Below, piece by piece: positions 48,901 to 60,640 of a stretch of 64,000 nucleotides of DNA (positions within the stretch are counted from its first letter, which is position 1; each line of letters starts with the position of its first letter). This stretch comes from Trileptium ribeirensis. Its lineage: Eukaryota; Nematoda; Enoplea; Enoplida; Thoracostomopsidae. The stretch is from assembly GCA_030248225.1 (NCBI GenBank), contig JASANE010030027.1, positions 1-64,000 on the forward strand. Reading direction: 5' to 3'. The position numbers were made by a program, and so were the translations under genes. Below the pieces are notes generated by a model, which was given only the letters and a program-made list of their open reading frames with translations, did no database searches and was not told where the DNA came from.

Positions 48901-49501
48901 ATATGGAAAGTAACGGCCTGGGTTACGCTTTGACAATCCAACTTAGCGTAAGTAGCGATTGTCTCTACACGTTACAAGCGAAGTTCCGGCGTTGTCCGGG
49001 CGACTTTGGATGGCCAAACACAATTCCCCAGAGTGTTCTACCTGCCTGCTCCGGTTATTTTCCGGATCATGATACAGTAGACGGTGACGGGCCTTCGAAT
49101 TAACCCGACATCCGTCGTTCCTTATAATCGCGAAGGCTACCAAACGTATGATTTCCGCTTGTTGCGACGTGTTGTTTTCCGTGACCATTACTTAATGTAT
49201 CGCTAAAACAAAATAAACTTAATATTTTTGATTTCAGTCTTAACAAACTTGCTTTCTTGAACGTGCAGTCAGGGGCCTCCTATCCCCGGACGGTCATCAC
49301 CGTCAAAGTTTTAACGCGAAGCGGCGACTGGTTGGGGTTTCTGCGTGATGCCTATTTTCCGTCGGTGTGGAGCGTAGTGTCCGGTCTCCTAAATCAGCTT
49401 AATCAGCCTAATTTTCTTTATTTCGTTCAGCGTGCCTCGCACAACACTCATCCCGGTGATCAAATTCGTCAGTTACAACAAAGGTATACGACAGATTATG
49501 C
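48901..49501. other. Unassigned stretch before the minisatellite
   Basis: A 99-codon plus-strand frame (49257-49556) runs into the minisatellite, and its last codons are repeat units. It has no recognisable domain, so I do not call a gene. Confidence 0.4.
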
Positions 49502-49955
49502 GAAACTGTTCATTGATATAGTACGGCATTTTCATGTAAACGGTTCACTGACATGATACCGTATCTTATACAAGCTATTCACTGATATGGTACGACATTT
49601 TATGCAAACGGTTCACTGATATGACACAACATTTTATGCAAACGGTTCACTGATATGATACAACATTTTATACAAACTGTTCACTGATATGATACAACAT
49701 TTTATACAAACTGTTCACTGATATGATACAACATTTTATACAAACTGTTCACTGATATGATGCAACATTTTATACAAACTGTTCACTGATATGATACAAC
49801 GTTTTATACAAACTGTTCACTGATATGATACAACAATTTATACAAACTGTTCACTGATATGATACAACATTTTATACAAACTGTTCACTGATATGATACA
49901 ACATTTTATACAAACTGTTCACTGATACGGTATAACATTTTATGCAAACGGTCAG
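49502..49955. repeat. 34-bp minisatellite, about 13 units
   Basis: The unit contains TTCACTGATATGATACAAC and ATTTTATACAAACTG. Central units (about 49660-49920) are almost identical, while those at both ends are more divergent (GGTTCACTGACATG, ATGCAAACGG). This gradient is usual for arrays homogenised in the middle. The unit length is not a multiple of three. Confidence 0.95.
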
Positions 49956-49989
49956 GTACCGGTACAATTTTGGGTGCGAAAGTCATGAA

Positions 49990-52000
49990 ATGCTCGTGAC
50001 AGGGCCGGAATGGCCCTGTTACAATTTTGTGTCGTTTTTTTCCTTTACTGTTCGCGAGTTGCGTAATTGCGGATCACTTGTTTTTCGCGGTTGCAGTTTT
50101 TGATTCCCCGGTTTTTGTTCCGACTGCGGTTTGCGATATTATTGCGTGTTGGAGGACTTTGGCGATGTTTGGGGACAACATATCGATTGTGATAGAGTTT
50201 AATCGCCGACATCGATTTACGTTTTGAGCATCACTTTATTTATTGCGTCGCAGCAATTGTTTACGTTCATAATGACCTTGTTTTGTATGCGGCGAACTCC
50301 CACGTGATGACTCAGGATAGTACTGATCTGCATAACGTAATTTCGGTCGGTATGGTGAATCTTTATGCTTTCGAGTCTAGACATTCGAGGTGATCCCATT
50401 TTATACTGGATGCATCCTCGTTGTTGTCACATTTTATCCAGGCATTCCATTCATCCCGGACTATAATTTGTCAAATTCGATCGCGCGTGTGATTTTTCTG
50501 CCGATCCTTGCTATTCCAGATGCCGAAGACGTGGAACATTGCTCCTCGGTATAAACGAGTTTAACCGAGCGCCGTCCTCTGTTCACTGCCAGGAGACGCA
50601 GCTGTCTACCCTTTGGCTTTTACGGTACGACTACAGAACTTGCCACTTGCGGTTTCTTTTGCGGAAATGTTGGATTTTTCGAGAGCCCGTGAGTTGGGTA
50701 TTGTGGCCAGAGATTATCAGTCATACATCCTGAAGCATTGGTTCTAGGAGTGATATCCTAAGGCACATAAACCCACACCGCGTCTACCCTCTCCGAGACT
50801 ACACCCTACACGTACCACTACCTCTCTCCAAACCTCGGAAAGGCAGAAGGTGTGTTCCAGATTTTAGCAAACACTGGTAAAAATAGAGTGAAAATTGACA
50901 AGATTGGGGTAAAATCGGGAAAAAAGGCCTCAACACGGGTAGAGATCGTCGAAATTCTCAGCATCCTTTCAGGATCTCCTCCGAGGGGTCTACCCTCGTG
51001 AGACGATCTCCCCGACCACGCCGACCCGTGTACCTCCTGTAAAACCCCTGGACCTCAGCATGTATGATCATCAATTGTTTTCGTATCGTTTGCATCTGCG
51101 GCTTCTTTGGTCGCATATCGGTCGGTTGCTCATTCAATGCAATAATACCACGTAGAGGTTTGGGCAGCGGCGTACTTGGGTGTCCATTGTCACCGCTGAC
51201 ATATGTTGATGCTTAATTTTTCGTATACACAGCAATTCCATTGTTTCGCACCTCGATATGCTGCTGTTGCTGCTTTTCGGCTTTCCATGTTAACTCGTGA
51301 TCCTGGTGTTCCATTGCGCGTTGCTTGAGTTCGCGTTCCTCGTGCGATTCTACGTACTCGACTGAATCCTTGATCTCTGTTTGTTGTTTAAGTATGACCT
51401 CGACCAGATTAAAAACATCAGGCACCAACATCTGAGCGTTATTACCGCATTTCGTGAAGTCATCACGTTGATGACGCCACGTTCACGATAAACATTCGCA
51501 TGCCAATGTTTGAGAAATTCTTTTCTTGCTAAAGAACAGCAGGCATCTTTTTCAACGGCACTTATCGTTCGTGACCCATCGATATTTTGATCGACCCTAG
51601 CGCGACATCTTGTCAAACACTTTACGCCACTGTTTCACTCTTTCTAATTGTTCGGCTGTTAGCGGGAATAATTTGCCCGGATCTACTTATCTACTTCATT
51701 TGAAACAGCTGAATATATTCCGCTCTTCAGTGTCGACAAAAATATTCGACTTAAAATATTTTGTCAAATTTGAATATGACAGAAGCCCATGCGCGTAGAT
51801 GTCGAGAACTGTGGCGTATTCTTCGGTCACAGGGTTCGAGCGATGTCATTAAACTGTAACCTGTTCGCTGCTGTACGATAGTTGTCCAAAGGAATAAGTG
51901 AATGGACCACATTCCATAGCGGTAATTTTTTGTCCGTTTTAGTGCCCACGACGAAATACGAGTTGCGATTCCGGTCAATGTTTGAAAATAACGTGTGTCG
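49990..52000 (-). pseudogene. Decayed coiled-coil (gag-like) family, minus-strand copy
   Basis: Homologous to 31100-32400 in opposite orientation. A frame at 51680-51600 reads LFPLTAEQLERVKQWRKVF. The next (51616-51350) follows with RVDQNIDGSRTISAVEKDA. A third (51431-51213) contains ERELKQRAMEHQDHELTWKA, parallel to the plus-strand copy. 50230-50020 is the inverse of 32160-32390. Reading frames are broken between these islands. It ends beside the 34-bp minisatellite. The function is unknown. Confidence 0.5.
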
Positions 52001-54818
52001 TCACGGCAGTAATGAATAAAACGAAGTGCTTTATTATTGTCCGATACGTATTGTCATTGTGATAGTTCTATTTCTAATCCTGAAATAGATCAATATTTTG
52101 CGGCAATTGCGTTTTTCCCTTGCAACTTCACAGTATAGTTGTAGGAACTTGTTCAAACTGTTTGTTTGTTGCGTACGACAGTCGATAATTGAGTGAAGGA
52201 GCTAGAGCAAGTCCACTCGCCTGCGTTGGGGTGACGTCGTTTGATCGCACCGGTACCATGACGGTTTCCACAACCGGATCATCGTCGAACAATAATGTTG
52301 TAACGCCCCACTGTTACATCAAATCCTGAATTGCTTGTGGCAAACTTTCTTGCGAACTTAGCTGCGTCAGCAATCGCTGTGACTCCATTGACTGTCGTCA
52401 GCATGAGGATCCTTGCGAAATTTTTCCCTCATTGTGCATTTCCTATGCCGACTTTCTGAACTAATCCGCTGGTATCCAATCCAATTCTTCTTTGAAAAGT
52501 GTAGTCTTTCGAGAACATCGTCCACCGTTGCTGTTGAATCCGGCTTTTCACGTTGTTGATTTATCAACTATGCACTTTGGGTATCGTTGGATAGTATTTT
52601 TACGTCAGTCCAGGTGTTGCGCGATCTCAGCCAATGGTTCTACAGGCATTACCGAATCGAGAATAATCGTATAGCGGCCTTTCGTGAAGCCAATCAAAAT
52701 ATAGTATATATATATAGGCCGCCATATTTTCCAGAAGCGTGTTGTATGTTTGACAGAACCCTTGTCCTTTTCACTCGGTACGTGCGATTGTGGCATCATT
52801 CGAAGATTTTGATCCGTGGCCCAAGATTCGTTTCGTTTGACGTTAATCGGTCGTTATTTCATTTGAATTTGAGAAGATTAGGATGTTGAGAAGCTTATAG
52901 TGTATGACTATTATAAAAAGAACATATAAATAAACACAATTTCATTATCTGAGCATGGGCGTTATGCTCAGACTCATTTTCGTACAGCCTACAAAATTGA
53001 TCATCGGGTTTTCATTGCGATACGCCGAAATCAATTATCGATAGACGTGTTTTTACTCTGCTTTCGTTAAACTACGACAAATAAATGCTGGCTTGATTCC
53101 GGATTTTTGGATAACATATAAGAGCACTGGGGATTTTAGACGTTGTCCTTATCACCAATTATAGGCGTATTAATCAAAGGGCCATTCCGCCATGATAGCT
53201 AAGACTTACTCCTAAGCCATGGCCAACCTATTCAGGGTACCAAGCCACCCACCTTGTGCGACGCACCCCTCTCCCTATACCTAGCGCCGCAGAAGGTAAA
53301 AATTAGGGTAAAACTGGTTAAATTGGATACGTTTAGACAAATGTCAGCGCAGGGGGTTCTACCTTCCCTGAGGACCTTCCTTCCTCCCAAGGGCCCCTAC
53401 CTTCCCTAACGACGACCCTCCGACGTCCTCTACTGCTGAGACTGCCTCCTGGTTACCTTCCCCCACAGGGGTCTCTACTCTTCTGAGATGAGTTCCCCCC
53501 CCCCCGCTAACCGTGGCGACCCCTATGAGACCTCGAAGAGCCAGCATGTACGACACAAATGTATTTTATGATCATATATACTAAATATGTATACTATATA
53601 ATTAAAACTGCTAAAAATACGTTATGTGCCGATTAACATCAAATTAGACCAGAAATCAATATTGGCATTCGGACGCTTCTTAAAACATTATAACAGCATA
53701 TATTTTAAGCTGTGATTTTAGATCATTACCGCAATCCGTATAACTAAAATCACAGCAATAACTATTTAATATACACACTTGAGATCATAGCCGCAACCAC
53801 AATTTAAAATTATTACAAAATCTATATTTCTTTAAACACATGCGGTGTTTACGTCTTAAAACGCCCGCCATGCGGAAGGTTTGTCCCTGTACCGTAATGA
53901 CCATATCATTTCGCATGGTACTCAGAAGATATAAAATTCAGCACAAGTGAATTCGCGGACACCATATATATTAGTCTATGATGTCTTCGACACCCTATGT
54001 TCGAATATTTGTTTAAAAAATCCGGGAAAATTAGCTAAGTGCGACTTCGAATTATTCACGATAATTGGTTGTATTTCATAAACCATGCCATTTAAGGCTT
54101 TGCATAGGAAGTGCATGAACAAATATTTCACTGTATAAACTCCCTGCAACGGAAAAACAGCAAGGCTTCTTCTGAAATGATGTTAATCATCGATAGCTAG
54201 GAATTTACGGCGTCCATGATACCATACATAAACTCTGGGTGTCCAAAACACCATACATAATTACTTACAGTGTTGGCGTTCTGTACACTATATCGTTAAC
54301 GGTGTAACGCAGGCTGGACGTGGACAAGACTTCCACGTGGTCTGCAACCTGTAACGTAAACGCCGCTTTGAGCCTTTGAACCAACAAGGACCATGCCTTT
54401 TTTAGAACGTAGTAAAAATTACGTATCACTTTGAATTGAAACAAGAATAAATAAAAGAAAGAAAATGAGTTCTATTACTTATGTACAGAATATGTATGAT
54501 TTTGCACGGCAGATTGCTCGATCAGGTCGTCCGTTGTGTAACTCCTTCTTATGCATCGCCAGCAATACTAGAGTGCTTCTGGCTGTTTGTCGTCCAGGCC
54601 ACGTGTGCTTGATGCAACCATTGACAACACCGGTCGCTGCCGGCTTTGTTGATTACGAATCCCGTTTTATTATCACTGCTGCATGATCTGTTGCAACTGC
54701 CATAGACGTAATGCTGCGGGGTACTTTATTGTCTTTTTGCCGTTCGTTCCGACGGAGTTTAGCCTCGTACCCTTAGTAATCAAAATATAATTCAAGATGA
54801 AAATACATCAAATACTCA
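52001..54818. other. Unassigned stretch
   Basis: No gene supported. C-rich tracts near 53270-53530 with internal GGTAAAA-like phrases resemble tracts at 50770-51010 and 61290-61510 and may be one dispersed repeat. Confidence 0.4.
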
Positions 54819-54826
54819 TCAGGTTC

Positions 54827-57156
54827 CAGTGGCGGATCTAGAAATTTCTGATGGGGGGATCCAAAATTTTTGTAACTAATTTTTCCCAAACCCTACTTTG
54901 CAAGCTTTGCTACAACAAAAAGGCGATATAAAATTTGCGCGCCATCGCCATAGTCACAAAGTTATGCAATTAGTTCAAGTCACAATAAAAAATCAATGCG
55001 CCGGTTTATCTCCTGTGCGAATCTGTCGATAACTTCTTCAACGTCAATAGGTTTCTCCGGGTGGATATACATAAGTGCCAGACCGGTGAGCTGTTCATCA
55101 GTAGGTGTGCTTCTCAGGTAGTTCTTGATAAGGGCCATGGCACTGAAGGCGCGCTCAGCAGTGCAAGTTGTTACGGGGATCGTGGCGAAGATTTTAGGCA
55201 AATTTTTGATCACAGGCAACCTGAAGGAACGAATTTAACTAAGTATGTTTAACAGATGGGGCCAGCAGATGATCCTAAAATTGAAACTGTGGACTCCCTT
55301 AAATTAAGCAATCAAGCAGATTACTTTAGCAATAGTTGAGGTGTAGTTAAGGAAAGATTGTATTAAATAATTTCAATAAAAAGAGCTTTGCCATGTGCTA
55401 TATACAAATTCCATCTGGGGTCCTGAAGCATTTGAGTCATGCACATAAAATAGTGTTAGGATCAGCAAACTGGGTTAGAAGAACGTGCTGTCACTGTTGT
55501 GCTGAAATTACTAGACAAAAATGGATTTCAAATTATCGCGTTATATATACTAACCTGTTAAGGAATTGATGAAGAACCTCGATAGCATGGAATTCGTTTC
55601 CCGATTTACATGGAATTCCAGCTACTAGGTTACTAACCATGTTTAACAGATGCCGAATTCAAACTGTGACAGACGAACTTGACTTAAACCGACTAGTTTA
55701 GCAATGGTTAATGAATAGTTAAGGAAAGTTTATATTAAATAGTTTCAATCAGACAGGACTCGGTAAGTTCACATATGTTCACATATGGGTTTCAAATTGC
55801 ATGGCACTCATACTAACCTGTTTGGAACTAGATCAAGAGCTCAAGTCTTAGATATATATGTGGCATATTTTCCAGCAATCCGCAAGTGGTTTTCCAAATC
55901 TGTGTCCCCGCTTTCAACTCTGAAGTTCAGTAAAGCCCGGAAATTGCCATCACTTTTGACAACTGGTTCATCAAGATTTAGCTCCCCGTCATCCCTGTGC
56001 CCTCGGTAGCTGATCCCCAGTCGCCCGCACAAAATGGTTGTTTTAATTATTGGTGCCAAACGCTTACGGTGATCAAGAACATGGCTGCGACGATTCCTGT
56101 CCAACAATTGTGCAATATCAACTCCAGTTTGTATTGATTTGACGAAGCTTTCGGCTAAAGCAACGGAACTTCCGTGATATTTGTTTTCCAAGTGTTTGGC
56201 CAAATATGCATCTTTGCCGGTGAGATGGGAGAATTTAAGCAGTGGTATGGTAACGAGTTGTCCAAGTTCAATGCGCTTGTTCCTATCATTTTCCGTAGTT
56301 TCCATGCTGAACAGGGCACACGGAACACAGATCACGCCGCCGAGGTGCGGTGAAAACTTGAAGCAGTCGTGTTTATCGCCACTGATATGTCCTCTATTTA
56401 GGAAAACTTTCTGAGGGGGTTGTTTGGCCCCTTCGACTTCATTGTGTACGGAAACTTGAAATTTTGATCTGGCATCCAGTGCTCGGTTAGCAAAATGACT
56501 TTCTGGTGATCACTGAGATCCCGAACATTGTCTAGGGAGCGGGAGCCCTCGACGAATACTATGCCGATGTCATCAGGATTTGCGTTGAGTGCAACTTTTC
56601 GGACATCTGGTTGTACGGGCTCTTCTTGCTCACATACTATTGGCTCTGCGCCCTCATTACTAGCCGCTGATGTTCCAGGTTTGTCGCCGCCGGATGAAGC
56701 CTTGAAGAACTGAGTTAATGCGGTAGTTTTAAGCTTTTTAGGAGGCGGTTCAGTAGGTTTATCTTCCATTACAAATGGAAAAATAGATTCTATGTCCAGT
56801 TATTATATCGACTATGGCAGTTCTATAATTTGAAAATAGTTAATCATTATTTACAAGTACGAAGTTCCTCCGTTCAAATGGTAGATAATTCTAGCTCAAA
56901 GCAGCTTGTAGGTTGAGCTAAAAGCAATGTCTTGAGTTCACACTAAGTGACTTAATGAGCTAGTATACATAGTCGAAAACGGAAGCTACGATTGAAACAA
57001 AACTGGTTGTACAGAAACGCCGAGCGCAGCGAGGTGGGAAGCCAGAGCGGAGTTGTTTTCTTGCATCTGAAAAAGGCGCTTTTTTAGCTTAAAATTTTTC
57101 ATCTCAGGTCCGGTGGGGGGGATCCGACCCATGGATCCCCCCTGGATCCGCCCGTG
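54827..57156 (-). mobile_element. hAT transposon, 2.33 kb, perfect 8-bp target duplication
   Basis: Termini CAGTGGCGGATCTAG and (inverse) CACGGGCGGATCCAG flank the element. TCAGGTTC is duplicated on both sides (54819-54826 and 57157-57164). The interior encodes N-terminal and C-terminal parts of a hAT transposase on the minus strand, while the catalytic middle is largely absent. The clean duplication implies it moved as this shortened form or was shortened recently. Confidence 0.92.
54980..56769 (-). pseudogene. hAT transposase, frameshifted and internally deleted
   Basis: The first frame (56769-56398) encodes a low-complexity N terminus, then HWMPDQNFKFPYTM, the start of a TTF/BED-like zinc-binding region. 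Homology continues after a 1-base shift at a C run near 56420 into GHISGDKHDCFKF and CVPCALFSMET, then a DUF4371-like segment ending at 55841. The last frame (55219-54980) is the hAT dimerisation domain (TAERAFSAMALIKNYLRST). Only about 620 bases separate these parts, too few for the usual RNase H-like core of roughly 350 residues. The gap holds a duplicated intron-like block (near 55220-55450 and 55590-55800) with repeated AACAG|GTTAGTAT donor-like sites. It resembles the animal hAT proteins with DUF4371 and a hAT dimerisation domain. Not functional as it stands. Confidence 0.85.
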
Positions 57157-57919
57157 TCAGGTTCCGTAACTTCGGGTCCTCAGATGGGTTGGCCTCATTG
57201 GATTATTTGAGCTTTATCCTGCTCAGCATTTCGTGTAGCGTTATTATTTTCTGGTGATTGTGATTGCACCGCGTCGCCTGGTTGCTACTGAGCACCTTGG
57301 CGTCATTCTCCTTTTCTAAACAAAGATATCACATGGCTTCCGTGCACCTGTGCAGCCTCCACGCAAAGTCCGTAATGAAGCCAGGTTCTTCACTGGAAAA
57401 GCAGAAAGTTTGTTCATGTGCAAATTCATGAGCCTTTTTCTAATTTTTCGATAATTCAGAGAAAACTATAACGCCTTCCTAAAGTAATATGTGTACGCCG
57501 ACGATACTAAAACGGCGGTGGCCTCTCTAGTACTAAAATACTCGCTATTCAGCTTACATAAATGCAAGACCGTCCGTAGTTATACAGCGCCGGCAATTAA
57601 ACTAACAATCTTAGCCGTTATAACGAGATCATCTGCGAGAACAAGACAAAAGGTCGTAGTTAATCCTAAAATTTTTTCATTAACTGGTCCTTCGTTTCTT
57701 TTCTAAATGAATGTACAAAACCTCCACAGCAGTTTAAGAAAATTTGACCAAACGATTTGAACGGCGTTAAAACTCGATTGAACGTTTTAACAAAGAAAAC
57801 AAAATTAACTTCAACAGAAGCCTTGTAAAAATTACTACAGAAATTCTGCCCTAACTATGTAATTTCTCTGAGATGTTGAACTGATGTTTTGTTTGTAAAA
57901 AATTTGCATTTTTTGTTTA
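57157..57919. other. Unassigned stretch
   Basis: No gene supported. Confidence 0.5.
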
Positions 57920-58006
57920 GTTGGGCTGTTGTGGATTCGAAACCACGGCCTTACGCCTATGGATCCGCCAGCAGAAACTCTGTTGACTGAGTTACGCGTG
58001 CCCAAC
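57920..58006 (-). tRNA. tRNA-like sequence (pseudo-tRNA or SINE head)
   Basis: On the minus strand a 7-bp acceptor-like stem forms between GTTGGGC and GCCCAAC. An A-box-like TAACTCAGTCAACAGAG and a B-box-like GGTTTCGAATCC lie in tRNA order within 87 bases. I could not fold a convincing D or anticodon stem, so no isotype is given. A tRNA-derived SINE or decayed tRNA is more likely than a working gene. Confidence 0.45.
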
Positions 58007-58659
58007 TTCATACCAAAATACAAAACTACAATATTCGACGATAGTTAAGTGTCTGCTCGCGGATCCAGAGGCAGAAGTAGTCAAATAGTGCCAGTATTAG
58101 AAGACTATCAGTTTTTTTGAGCAAAATTACAGATGTATTGCTAACGCCGTTTGGCTTTTATCCTGCCATTTTATCAAATAACATTGAATTCCGGACTGAA
58201 AGTCAACTAAGATACTCAAAAACATTAAAAAATATTGAGTAGCAGCTGTAGTAAACTACGCTGCCTGGCCGTAGATCCAGACATCCATTTAGGTTTCCTC
58301 GATTGCGACCCATTATTGCCGAACACTTCAGTGAGCTACTGAAAACCTTAAACGTCTGACAATAAAGTCTGTATAATGAGATATCTGCTGTAATACGTCT
58401 TGTTTTATAAAGAAAACTTTGAGACTGTTTCTAATTCATAATTAAATTCATGCCTTACACCAAATGGAATTCCTAGCCAAATTTTCCTAAGATACAGCAA
58501 CGTTTTGACAAACCACATGCTGTTATCTTCTAACTATGGTTGATCGCTTTAAACAGTCAATTCTACAATGCTACAAGCTAGTGCGCATGGTCCTTGTATT
58601 TCTTATCCTTTCCTTCTTTAAATTACCATGTATTTAGCACAATCTTGAACAAAATTTTG

Positions 58660-58730
58660 CCTAGACGACGGGTTGAACCTGAACATCGTGCACTAGCCAC
58701 TAGGCTATTTTGGAGCTGGTGCTCTATCTC
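58660..58730 (-). repeat. tRNA-derived SINE-like head
   Basis: On the minus strand, the A box TAGCCTAGTGG (58707-58697) is followed at tRNA-like spacing by GGTTCAACCC (58679-58670), a partial B box. These are internal RNA polymerase III promoter elements. No full tRNA fold is seen. Confidence 0.45.
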
Positions 58731-60273
58731 TTAATGAAGCTCGCAAACCGAGCTAACTACAACTACAACTACACAGAGCACGACAAGCTTGATAACCAAC
58801 TATTTAGACAATGTACGCTGTGACAAATGTGTTCCTTTACTGATAGTAACCATAATACCTGTAGTACAAAACTTTTTGTCCTATGGTAATACACTACGGA
58901 GCAATTACTATATATTCGAATATCGAGCAGATCGTGAGCTGTGACACCGTTTCTTGACACTGGTAGGAAGGATCATTTAACCATGCGTATAGTGCAGCGT
59001 TAAACAGAGAATAAAGATGTATCTTCGTCAATGTCAAACCAAGATCACGTTCGGTGTTTGTGTAATACGGGGAATGAGTACTGCAACCACAACAGTAAAG
59101 TTTTTATGCAACCATGATCGAGGACATTAACGAAATTTTTAGATTCGTTAAAGTTGCCAATGAAAGTGGTGAATAAAGAGCCAAATAGTTAACGCATGGA
59201 ACGTCCATGTATGAGTAATAGCAAACATACGTAGAAAAAGTGTGTCTTATGACCTTAAGCTGTTGAGACCATTGGCGGCGCGAGTCAATACGGAATAGCG
59301 AAAATATCGGCCGTAACGTTTCCAAAAGGATCATTGCCTAGAAAGAAATTATATTAAAAAGGCTACACGCAATATCGTCCGTAACAGGTCAATATCGTAT
59401 TGCGGGTTTACCTAGTGTAATCCACCCGAACTACATTGTAGGGCATGACATAATGCCACGCGCAGATCGAAGATTCTGTGTTCAAAAGTAAAAGGCGTCA
59501 TCTTTATAAGATTAGCCAATTGACGCGATATATTCAATAAGATTTAGAAAAGTTGAACAATATTTTTCACCTTATGCTTCGTCAATATTTACGAAATAAA
59601 TCTAAAATGCTTACACGCTGTATGGAAAATTACGTAACTATCAATGGCCAAGATCGCATAATCTACCACGGTAACACGGTAGGAAGTCACGTCTTTAGTG
59701 TTATACAATACTTAACGGTAAACTATGTTGTACGTAGCGCGACCCAAGAAACTTTGGAAACTACCATTAGAAAAACTGGCATACCTAATACTGTAGTTTG
59801 CAAAATGTCAAATCAACACTGTGATTCTAATCCTACTGAACAAACAGCTTCGTGGAAATATACGCTTACGTCACTGGATATAATATGCCACGTCACGTCC
59901 AAAATGTGTTAGCACCTGCTACGTCAAAAAGCGATTGTTAGGTATGAGAAACAGATGGTCAGTGTGTACAAGATACAAAGACTACCTTGCCTCAGGAATT
60001 AACATTTATAACAGCTACAGCGCTATGACACGCATTAATGCATTGGCAAATCCTTTATGTGGGTACGGGTTGGTTTGACAGGCAAAGGATTGTTTTTATT
60101 CCCGCGTAGCAATTTTTACAGCGGGTGTTACGTGTTGCTTAAGTAGCTTATTACTTGCCTAATAGCATTGAAATCAAAAGTATATATTATACTCTATTTT
60201 ATTATAGTTGTAAGTTCATAAGGTAATAAACTTTTATCTATTATCCAAAAACAGTTTATAGGCGGTTTTTATA
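58731..60273. other. Unassigned stretch
   Basis: A 119-codon plus-strand frame at 59553-59912 has no recognisable domain. It could be an exon or chance, and I do not call it. Confidence 0.4.
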
Positions 60274-60539
60274 TCCTTCCATGAATTTAGCTTATCAACA
60301 CAATCCTTCCATGAATTTAGCTTATCAACACAATCCTTCCATGAATTTAGCTTATCAACACAATCCTTCCATGAATTTAGCTTATCAACACAATCCTTCC
60401 ATGAATTTAGCTTATCAACACAATCCTTCCATGAATTTAACTTATCAACACAATCCTTCCATGAATTTAGCTTATCAACACAATCCTTCCATGAATTTAG
60501 CCTATCAACACAATCCTTCCATGAATTTAGCTTATCAAC
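60274..60539 (+). repeat. 30-bp minisatellite, nearly nine units
   Basis: Eight full units from 60281 to 60520, plus a partial unit on each side. They differ at only two sites (60440 G to A and 60497 T to C). In one frame each unit reads MNLAYQHNPS. The near identity implies recent expansion. Confidence 0.97.
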
Positions 60540-60640
60540 TGATTGTGTTTATCATTAACACCAGGTATAAATTTGTAAGCGCTTTTTCAATGAAGGAATT
60601 TCACTTGTATAATATTGTCATGGGAATGAAGCATTTCTAA
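60281..60640 (+). CDS. Possible repeat-encoded small protein
   Basis: A 119-codon open frame consists of eight 10-residue units MNLAYQHNPS (one with LTYQ) and a partial ninth, then about 30 non-repetitive residues before the stop. A 30-bp unit keeps every frame periodic, so an open frame is expected by chance. No signal peptide, promoter or homologue is recognisable. It is listed because of its length and periodicity only. Confidence 0.2.
   Translation: MNLAYQHNPSMNLAYQHNPSMNLAYQHNPSMNLAYQHNPSMNLAYQHNPSMNLTYQHNPSMNLAYQHNPSMNLAYQHNPSMNLAYQLIVFIINTRYKFVSAFSMKEFHLYNIVMGMKHF

Noticed and set aside
59404..59430. Ginger1 TIR-like phrase (CCTAGTGTAATCC)
   Set aside because: Only about 14 bases match, with no CCGG flank and no partner. 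Too short to call a solo terminus.
59553..59912. 119-codon plus-strand frame
   Set aside because: No domain, no splice context and no homologous copy in the window. The length is within what AT-rich random sequence of 64 kb can give.
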